Assembly (NCBI GenBank): GCA_039090855.1
Contig: CM076995.1
Span: 118,990,270-119,054,269 of the forward strand
Direction of reading: 5' to 3'
DNA from: Macrothele yani
Taxonomy: Eukaryota; Arthropoda; Arachnida; Araneae; Macrothelidae
Length of the DNA stretch: 64,000 bases
Below are positions 55,736-64,000 of the stretch, piece by piece (the first letter of the stretch is position 1; every line of letters begins with the position of its first letter). The translations under genes were made by a program, and so were the position numbers. The notes below the pieces were generated by a model. It was not told the origin of the DNA and made no database searches. It was given only the letters and a program-made list of their open reading frames with translations.

Positions 55736-56370
55736 TTGGCTCCAGAATTCAACAACTTGATCATTAGTATGTATCATTGTTGTGAGAGTTGTATGTCCAT
55801 ATGAGGTGATCATATTCTTTATTAAGGCAATTTTAGGTTACATTCTTACATCTCACCTTGATGACATTTGTTGATGTCACCTCGTATACGTCAAATGTGT
55901 TCATATTTGTCTACTGTTATGAAATGTTTTATTACCCTTACGATTGTGCCCTGTGCATGCCAAATGTCTCTACTGCTGCTATGTGTTTCCCTTTTTATCC
56001 CTGCGAATGCCTTCCAGACATTTTTAATTTTGGACACCAGTGTTTTTGGTTAATGAATACAATTTCAAATAATCTCAAGAACATGCAGTATAAATCATCT
56101 TTGAGTTAATGTTATTTCTTATGGTATGACAAATAACATTAAGGAGCTTATTAATAATGTCAAGGTGTCAATTAAATTATTTGAAAATTGTAAAGGGGGT
56201 CTGTATGTTTGAAAAGGTTAGGGACACATGTTCTGAGTATAGCTGGAATATAATTTCTTACAGTAGTAAAGTTCATACATTCATGGTATTGTTCATTAAT
56301 TTTGCATAGTCTGTGTAGTGCATTTATTTTTTTATATAATATTCATGCATGAGTGAAACAATTTTGGTAT
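55736..56370. other. Unassigned stretch
   Basis: AT-rich, with an imperfect palindrome around AATGTTATTTCTTATGG...AAATAACATT at 56108-56142. No gene. Confidence 0.4.
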
Positions 56371-59236
56371 GACTAGGCTGCCATCTGATGCTGACCTTGG
56401 CTACTTACAATGGACGCTCCCTATCTTCTGATTCAAGGCTTCTTGAATTGGAAGAGGAACTACAAAGGATCAAGTGGGACATCGTGGGGCTAAGTGAGGT
56501 AAGGAGAAAAGGAGAAGATCTCATCGAACTGAAAAGTGGACATCTCTTCTACTATCGTGGGACAGATACTGGCAGAACTAGTGGTGTTGGATTTATAATA
56601 AACAAGAAACTGAAGGATAAAGTTGTAGAAGTTGAAAGTTCCTCTGACAGAGCTGCACGACTTGTTATCCAACTCTCGAAAAGATACCAGGCTCAGATTA
56701 TTCAAACTTATACACCCACCACAAGTCATCCGGAAGAAGAAATTGAAGAATTTTATGAGGAAATTTGTCACCTAAATAATAAAGGTAAGCAGCACTTGAA
56801 AATAATTATGGGAGATTTCAATGCAAAAATAGGGCAACGGCAACAGAATGAAACTTCAGTAGGTAAATTCGGTCATGGCAACAGAAACCAGCGTGGAAAT
56901 ACTCTCGTTGAGTTTGCAGAGGCAGAAGGGTTTTTCATCTTGAACTCCTTCTTCAAGAAAAAGCCACACAGGAAATGGACATGGAGACATCCAAATGGGA
57001 CGACAAGTGAAATTGATTTTATTATGTGTAACAAAAAATTGGGTCATAGAAGACTGCAGTGTGCTAAACAAGTTCAACACAGGTAGTGACCATAGATTGG
57101 TGAGATGTAAGATGCACCTCAACACTAAACTTGAACGCGGCAAGCTCATAAGACAAACAAAATCTATTGACATAACCAACCTTAAAAACACCATAATACC
57201 TTCAAGTTGGAACTGAAGAACAGGTTCTCTGCTTTAGAAGGCCTAACATCGGAAGAAGTGGACATCTCTGAAGTTAACAGAAAAGTAACCAAAGCTCTTA
57301 TGGAAACAGCAACAAAATTAGCTGGGTCTAAGAACAAGTTGCATGTGAACAAATTATCAGGAAAAACCAAAATGTTGATGCAAAAAAGAAGAGAGATGAG
57401 GACAACTAAAGAAGATGTGACTTCCAAAGTGGAATATATAGAGCTATGCAAGACAGTAAGAAAAAGTATCACTGAAGACGTAAGGAAATTCAACTGTGAA
57501 CTAGTGAGGAAAGCAATTGAAAACAACCAAAGCCTAAAGATAGCAAAGGGACATCTCAGTAAGGGAAGAAAACAGATTATGGCACTGAGAAAAGAAGATG
57601 GTTCTGTAACAAGAAATATAGGCGAAATTTTGACAAGAGTGAAAGATTTCTACTCCAAATTATATGAAAGGGATGATATATGCACTCCAGACATCATGAA
57701 AGATACCAGTACCAGAGTTCACTCCAGTCCTTCCAGCAGAAGTTGCACATGCAATCAAGAACATGAAGCGAGGAAAAGCTCCAGGAGAAGATGGAATTAC
57801 TGTAGACATCATACAAGAAGCAAGTGGAGAAATCGAAACAGTACTCGCCCAAATTTTCACTCGATGCCTTAATGAAGGAAAGATTCCTGAGGATTGGAAC
57901 ACCGCTACAATGATCCTGCTACATAAGAAAGGTGACATTGAGGATCTCGGAAACTACAGGCCTATCAGCCTCCTATCAGTAGTTTATAAAATCTTCACTA
58001 AAGTTCTTTCACACCGCTTGAAGGTAACACTGGACATGGCTCAACCGAGAGAACAAGCTGGATTCAGGAGTGGCTACAGCACAATAGATCATATCCACGT
58101 GCTGAGAGAACTAATTGAAAGAGCGAGGAATATGAACTTCCATTGTGCATGGCTTTTATCGATTATGAAAAAGCCTTTGATTCGGTGAAACCATCAGCAG
58201 TTACAATGGCTCTGAAAACCTGCGGTATTGAAGATGCATACATTAATATTATTAATAACATCTATGAAAATGCAAGTGCAAAGATTAGGCTGTTTGAAAA
58301 TACAACACACGTAAAAATTGGAAAGGGAGTGAGACAAGGTGACACCATATCTCCGAAGCTCTTTAATGCCACATTGGAGGGTGTTTTTCAGTCGCTGAGC
58401 TGGGAAAACAAGGGGATAAAGATTAATGGAGATTATCTAACCCACCTTCGTTTTGCTGATGACGTAGTCATTTTTGCAACTAGCCCATCAGAGCTGCAGA
58501 GTATGATCCAGGAACTTGCTGACAAGAGTAAAGAAGTGGGATTAAAAATGAACTTTCAGAAGACAAAAGTGATGTTCAATGCTTTTACAAGAAATGAAGA
58601 TTTATCGATTGATGGAGAAAAGCTGGAGATAACAGACATGTACGTTTATCTTGGACAGCAGATATCAAGTGAGGGTCACATTGGTGAAGAAATTAATCGG
58701 CGTACAAAACTTGCCTGGAGAGCTTTTGGAAGAAACAGCATAATTTTCAAGAGCAATATGCCATTATGTCTTAAAAGAAAAGTGTTTGATCAATGCATCC
58801 TTCCAGTGCTTACGTATGGTGCAGAGACGTGGACCTTAACTAAAAGAGACATACAAAGGCTGCAGACAACTCAAAGAAGCATGGAGAGGTGCATGCTTGG
58901 TGTAACCAGGAGAGATAAGAAGAGGAACTCGTGGATCCGAAAAATGACAAGAGTGGAAGACATCATGATCAGAGTTAAATCCCTGAAATGGCAATGGGCT
59001 GGACATACTGCCAGAAGGACAGATCATCGATGGACAGCCGAAATTTTAGATTGATTCCAAGGGACAGGAAAAGACCCAGAAGAAGACCACATGGGAGATG
59101 GGTGGATGAAATTCGAAAGTATGCAGGGGTGACATGGAGGAGACTGGCACAAGACAGACCGTTGTGGAGGAAACTTGGGGAGACCTTCGTCCAGCAGTGG
59201 ATTGATAATGGTTGACAATGATGATGATGATGATAT
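56371..59236 (+). mobile_element. RTE-clade LINE copy D, recent but frameshifted
   Basis: It begins at GACTAGGCTGCCATCTGATG, equivalent to about 44940 in copy A, and ends with TTGACAATGATGATGATGATG. Long stretches are identical to copy A by eye, so the two share a recent source. 5'-truncated by about 325 bp. Confidence 0.92.
56388..59213 (+). pseudogene. RTE endonuclease-reverse transcriptase, copy D (five shifts)
   Basis: The endonuclease runs clean from MLTLATYNGRSL (56388) to ~57036, where one extra G shifts the frame. One base fewer than copy A in the A-run at 57184, one extra base at ~57720, one missing base at ~58127 and one missing base at ~59053 follow. All motifs of copy A are otherwise present (IMGDFNAKIG, GSDHRLV, GKAPGEDGI, FIDYEKAFDSV, GVRQGDTISP, LRFADDVVIF, WQWAGHTARRTD). 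Apart from these single-base changes the protein would match copy A almost residue for residue. Confidence 0.9.
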
Positions 59237-60979
59237 GCCATGTATGCTCACTCATAAAATGTCTGTTTGCATATCAGCTGACCTCCTTCTAGTTTAACAA
59301 CTAAAAATTTATTTAAAAAATTGGTACCCACATAAAAGGGGATCTTTTTGTGTTTCTAGAGTTTGGAAATGACATCTATTGAAATGAAATTATAAATTCC
59401 TAACATTTAAAAATCTTCAAAAAGCTTCAATATAAGAATTTCTATATTTTTCCTGCAAGTCCATTTCCATTAAATGTGCATCATAAATATAAATATCATT
59501 ATCATCTGTCTTCAAAGCTATTTTCCTCTTTATCAGATTTGTAAGCGAAATCTTCTGTACCATACATGGGGCCATTACCTGTGCAGCATTTTTTTTGGGA
59601 GAGAATTTGCAGCTATATTTCGTCGAATTGTATCCCACTTTTCTTTCATTCAAGAAGCAAGGATGCTATTTGCTTTTTTCAAGTTACTACTCTCAGGGCT
59701 GACTAAATAGGCGACTATTGCTACTATTTTTTATTACAGGCAACTATGGCTACTATTTCTTACAAAAAACTGCCAAAATCTACTATTTTCAGGAAAACCT
59801 TGAACTATTTTAATTGTAAGGCTACTATTTTTTAAAAAACGTAATTTATGTTGCGTATATCGATGTGCTTGTATAACATCATTTTTAATGTTGATACACG
59901 TTGACATCAACTTTGATATCGATATGTATATGTCGAATCCATGGTTTGTACGCATCCTGGAATTCCATTTTGTCCTGGAAATGTCCTAAAATTTTGTTAC
60001 ATGTCCTGGAATTTTATCCATTCCTGCCTTCTTGTCCCTGCACAATGTTTTGTAGTTGAAGATTTTTCTACTGACATAACTTATGTCCAGATTTGTATAA
60101 AAATAAAATGTATCTGCGTACACAGCCATTAAAACAGAAAACTTGCTGCAAACCCGCGAATCACGATAAAAATAGAATAAGATAATTTAAAGAAAAATAA
60201 TATAACAATAAATAATTATTAGAACATTACAGATTTCAGAGAGGACAAAAGTACATTATGACAGAATGCGTAGAAATGTGTGTAAAATGGACCTTAAGGC
60301 TAAAAGTTTAAAATATTGAACTATGAACCTCATAAAAACAAGACACTAATTAAAGAAAGTTTTTACATCTAGAAAAGCAGTTCTGTTAATGAATCTTCAA
60401 AAATTATAAATAAGATTTTCAACAACTTAATTCAAAAATAGTAGACTTATAAAATACAAAAGGAAAAGATTTTAATTTTATAACTGGCAACTGCAAGACA
60501 GACCTGGCAATAAAATTTAAATTCTTTCTGTGTAAACAGAACTTTTATTACAGTTCCTATATATTGAGAACAGGCCTTGATAAAATCAAGAGGTCAGAAA
60601 CGTCTGTAAAAACAAAAGAACTCACTATCGGAAGATGTGAAAAATAGTTGAACATTCTCACGTTAAGATAGAATTAAATATATTAATCTGAGTAAACCCT
60701 TGAGTAAGTGTTTTAATTGCTGTAAATAACATTTTAATTTTTTTATTCTACAAGCCAAAGCTATCTGGAAAATCTGCTAATAATTTGGAAACTATCCGCA
60801 AGCAGCGTACGTGTGTACGACTGTACGTCTATATTCTGTGACTCTGCTTAGGTCTGACAAATTTCCCTGCCCACCCCCTGCAAAATGTGTGTGGGGGGGG
60901 GGACTATCAGTTTTCTTGTTTAGGAGGACTGAAGCTGCATTATTAGCATCTTTTGCATCATGCTTATGTTATCACTTTG
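59237..60979. other. Unassigned AT-rich stretch
   Basis: Contains repeated CTACTATTTTT phrases (59715-59840) and three TCCTGGAAT phrases (59956-60015). G-run at 60891-60901. No gene recognised. Confidence 0.4.
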
Positions 60980-62490
60980 TCTGTCTCGCCGGGGTGACCA
61001 TATCTCCGTAATTATTAGTTCGATTTGTAAAATGCTTTTTGTATTGGGAAGCTTAAAATGTGCGAATGATGATCCATTCATTCCGGGGTTTTTTTCGATG
61101 CACAACTTCACCACTAGAGAACACAAATGGAGATCGTATTGAATTTAAAATGCATTTCATTTCATATATTTGCTTCTAAATATCCAATTGAAAAAATTAT
61201 TTTTCGTTTCAATGACTTTTATATTGAAGACTATTTTAGTTACAGTCCCTTTTTTCGCACACATTTTCCACTAGGGGGCGTAAAGGTAAATCGTGATTTT
61301 CTCAATATCTCAGCTTCTAAAAGTCTGATTTGAAAAATTCTTCCTGTGTCGGATACAGCTCTTGAGGTTGAATGTTTTGCATACAAATTTTCATTTCTGG
61401 TAAGAATGGTTTGGCTACCAGGGGGTGTAAATGTTTATTTTGGCTTCTGAGATATTTTCAACAAAATCTGAGTTGGAAACTCGATTGAAAAAATTCTTCC
61501 GTGAGCTGATACCGCTCAACTTGGAAAACGTTTTGGGCATACTTCCTGCTTAAAATAGTGCACAATTTTTCCACCACGGGGTGTACACATATATCTTATT
61601 TTTGTCCATATCTCTGTTTCTAGGAGTCCGATTTGAAAAATTCTTTCTTTGTTGGAGAACATTTTCGGTGTGAAATGTTTCTCATGAAATTTCAAATATT
61701 TCTTAATGCACAAGTGTGCCACTAGAGGGCATAAGCTCACATTTCCGTTTACAGCAATATCTGCGGACTAAAAACCCGACTGAAAAATATTCTCTTTCAA
61801 TCAGATACCTAACTATGAAAACTCCTTATTTGTATTTTCTTCACAAAATAATGCACAATTTCGCCGCTAGGGGGCACATATATTTAATCTATTTTTCTTA
61901 ATATCTGTACTTCTAAATGTCCGATTTAAAAATCATTTAACACAAGATACCATTTATACCTTATTGAACACTTTAGGTTTGTGTTTGAGGATATTTCCTG
62001 TTCACAATTCTGCCACTAGGTGGTGTTTGTGTACTTCTGTTTGCAGGCTATCTCTGCCTGTAAAAACCCTATGAGAAATTTCTTTTTTTACTGTATGCCA
62101 TTTGCTATAATAAAGATGGAGAGTGAATATGATTTTTGCTACAATAAGGATATCCTCTTCAAATAATGTACAACTTTCCCCCTAATGGTTGTAAAGGCCA
62201 AAACGTTTTTCCTGCTATCTCTGCTTCCGGGAAACGTATTTGAAAAGTTATTTTTCCTTAGCATAGCTTTTGCTATGGAGAATGCTTTTCTCCTGTTTTC
62301 GACTTTTCCATTATGCAAAATTCTTCCGCTCTAACGCATAGTTATATCGCGTTTCCTTCTATATCTCTCCTTTTAACTGATCAATTTGAAATTTTTTTTG
62401 TCGCTAATACCTTCCTTCTGCTATGGGAAACGTTTTTTGCGCCATTTGTTAATTTTCGTAACATATGTTTTAGCCACTGATGGAAGTAAA
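60980..62490 (+). repeat. Tandem array, ~150-bp units with CTCF-like cores
   Basis: About ten diverged units. The core resembles CCACTAGGGGGCG: 61111 (CCACTAGAGAAC), 61268 (CCACTAGGGGGCG), 61415, 61571, 61719 (CCACTAGAGGGCA), 61864 (CCGCTAGGGGGCAC), 62013 (CCACTAGGTGGTG), 62179, 62326 and 62474. Spacing runs 145-166 bp. Between cores, units share ATATCTCAGCTTCTAA, GTCTGATTTGAAAAATTCTT and related text. Short open frames here are incidental. Confidence 0.85.
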
Positions 62491-63389
62491 TAGCTGATTC
62501 TTTTTATATAAAAATTTGCCATAAAATCAGATTGCTTTTTAATATCAGAAACTTTTAAATCTAGTTGTTTCTTAATATTTCCCAAGCTTCTATAATTAGT
62601 TTTTTAATCATGCCCAGTTAAATTGCCATGGTCACTAATGAATGCAATTGCACACAGCCCTTAGACATAAGGTTTTCCCGTTGGAAATTTTTGTGCATAC
62701 TTTGTTTGCTGGCGAGTAAAAATTTAAAACAGCTACATCGTCGATATTATGTTAAAAATTCCTTCCCTAAATAAAATGTAACAGAAATACTTGCTCCCAT
62801 GATTATGTGTTTAAGAAATAACAATACCTTTGGTCCTTTGAAAAAGTTCTAGATATTTCACCTTTCCTTACCCTTAAATTTCCAATGTAAGCATTATTTC
62901 AAAGTAATTAAATATAAATAGTGTTTTATGTATTGATTGTGTGGTGTATGAAAGAAAGCATTTCAAGAGAAATGTCACATACCTATGTATTTTTGAGTTT
63001 TATGGGGGGGGGGGGGTGTTCTATAATTTGCTTCAATAATTGAACTAAAGCCAAAGTAGAAAAATAAAGTTTTCTCAAAATCAGTGTAGTATACTGTATA
63101 TAAAAGTTTAGTAGATATTAAACCATGTCATATTTTCAGTGACAGTTTTGGTGTTTCAGTATTTATCTGTGATTCTAAGTTTCTAATTAGCTGCAGCAGA
63201 CATCATTTTTAACATTCTGCATTCTGTATTAAGTTTGCCCAAGCATGTAGGAAGTTATTTGTTGTAGGTTACAAATTGAACAGACGTATGGTTTCACTAT
63301 ATTTTAAGTAAGAGCATTTGGATCGTTTGTCGTGGTAAAAAATACAAAAGTCCTGGATATCATGGAGGAAAGTCAGTGACAAGTATAGA
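62491..63389. other. Unassigned AT-rich stretch
   Basis: G-run at 63004-63017. No gene or element recognised. Confidence 0.35.
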
Positions 63390-63878
63390 CTAGACCCACA
63401 TGTGATTAAAGGAACGACCTACTGAAATCAAGATATTCCGCTGAAAAAATGTCCCGTTTTTCTGTTTGGAATATGGCAGTGCCAGGAGTGAGCATGTATC
63501 TTGCCTTTACCATATTAAAGACTGTTGTTTTCTGTGCTTACTGAAGTTTATTTGCAGTTAAATGTATCAATTTCAAGTCGAAAATTTTGCACCTAGAACT
63601 TCATGAATGATATGTTCATTGAAATAAATTTGTGTGAATGTTTTCACAGCTTTATTTTCCGAATGACACGGAAAATGCATGTTTTCGACAACAGACATTT
63701 AAACTCACTTTACATTATCTACAAATTGTTTCATATAAATTAGGAATTGTTCATAATGAAAATATTAAATGGTAATCGAAAAAACACCTGGTGAGACATT
63801 TGTGCATATCTGTTAAAAATAACGAAACAGTACTTTTTGTCGTTTGACTAGGTCATTCCTCTAATCACGTGGGTCTAG
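63390..63878. mobile_element. MITE-like element with ~30-bp inverted ends
   Basis: CTAGACCCACATGTGATTAA ... ACGACCT (63390-63420) and its near complement (63850-63878) bound ~490 bp without coding capacity. Similarity extends a few bases outward (TATAG / CTATA). No transposase is present. Confidence 0.65.
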
Positions 63879-64000
63879 GTATAGATGTACTTGTATGTAT
63901 AAGAATTTATTCCAAACAGCAAAATTAGGATTGATCATTTTTGGAGAGACATATTGTTTCAAAAGACATTTTGAGACTGGAAATATCCATCTTTGGCTAA
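63879..64000. other. Unassigned right edge
   Basis: AT-rich; nothing recognised. Confidence 0.3.

Overview
This window is AT-rich nuclear DNA from an animal, most likely an invertebrate. It has no operons or compact genes. It holds one recognisable host exon and many transposable elements of different ages. RTE, Tx1 and Penelope-like retroelements, tRNA-derived SINEs, Tc1/mariner, MULE and hAT fragments together suggest an arthropod or similar invertebrate, but the sequence does not fix the species.

Layout. 0-5.4 kb: two tRNA-derived SINE families, a 195-bp duplication, and two blocks of a 145-146 bp tandem repeat flanking an inverted-repeat element. 5.8-11.76 kb: one near-full-length Tx1-like LINE on the minus strand, broken by frameshifts. 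11.76-12.35 kb: inverted ends of a Penelope-like element (PLE), split by a SINE. 12.5-18 kb: LINE, SINE and mariner debris plus a small inverted-repeat element. 18.6-21.2 kb: MULE and hAT fragments, an old RTE scrap and a 64-bp minisatellite. 22.9-25.0 kb: two PLE copies head to head, each ending in a TATA box plus a hammerhead-ribozyme-like motif. 25.3-32.2 kb: SINEs, a Tc1 fossil, and an RTE copy that itself carries two SINEs.

32-44 kb is quieter, with SINE-free AT-rich sequence, a Tc1 copy with good inverted repeats inside a larger inverted-repeat structure, a ~120-bp minisatellite, and a single 63-nt exon at 43192-43254 with textbook splice sites. That exon encodes a peptide resembling the start of the synaptophysin-family MARVEL domain. 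The plus-strand surroundings are therefore best read as introns of a synaptophysin-like gene whose other exons are not recognised here. 44.1-44.6 kb is a perfect 234-bp inverted repeat. Directly beside it is the youngest-looking autonomous element, an RTE with an unbroken 985-codon endonuclease/reverse-transcriptase frame. 48-60 kb has two further RTE copies, a mariner and a Tc1 fossil. 61.0-62.5 kb is a ~150-bp tandem array in which nearly every unit carries a CTCF-consensus-like core.

The elements interact rather than cooperate. SINEs use LINE-type target-primed insertion (clear 8-14 bp target duplications) and have landed inside an RTE, a Tc1 and a PLE, which gives relative ages. Four RTE copies (one intact, one SINE-split, one frameshifted, one ancient) show this family has been active over a long period.
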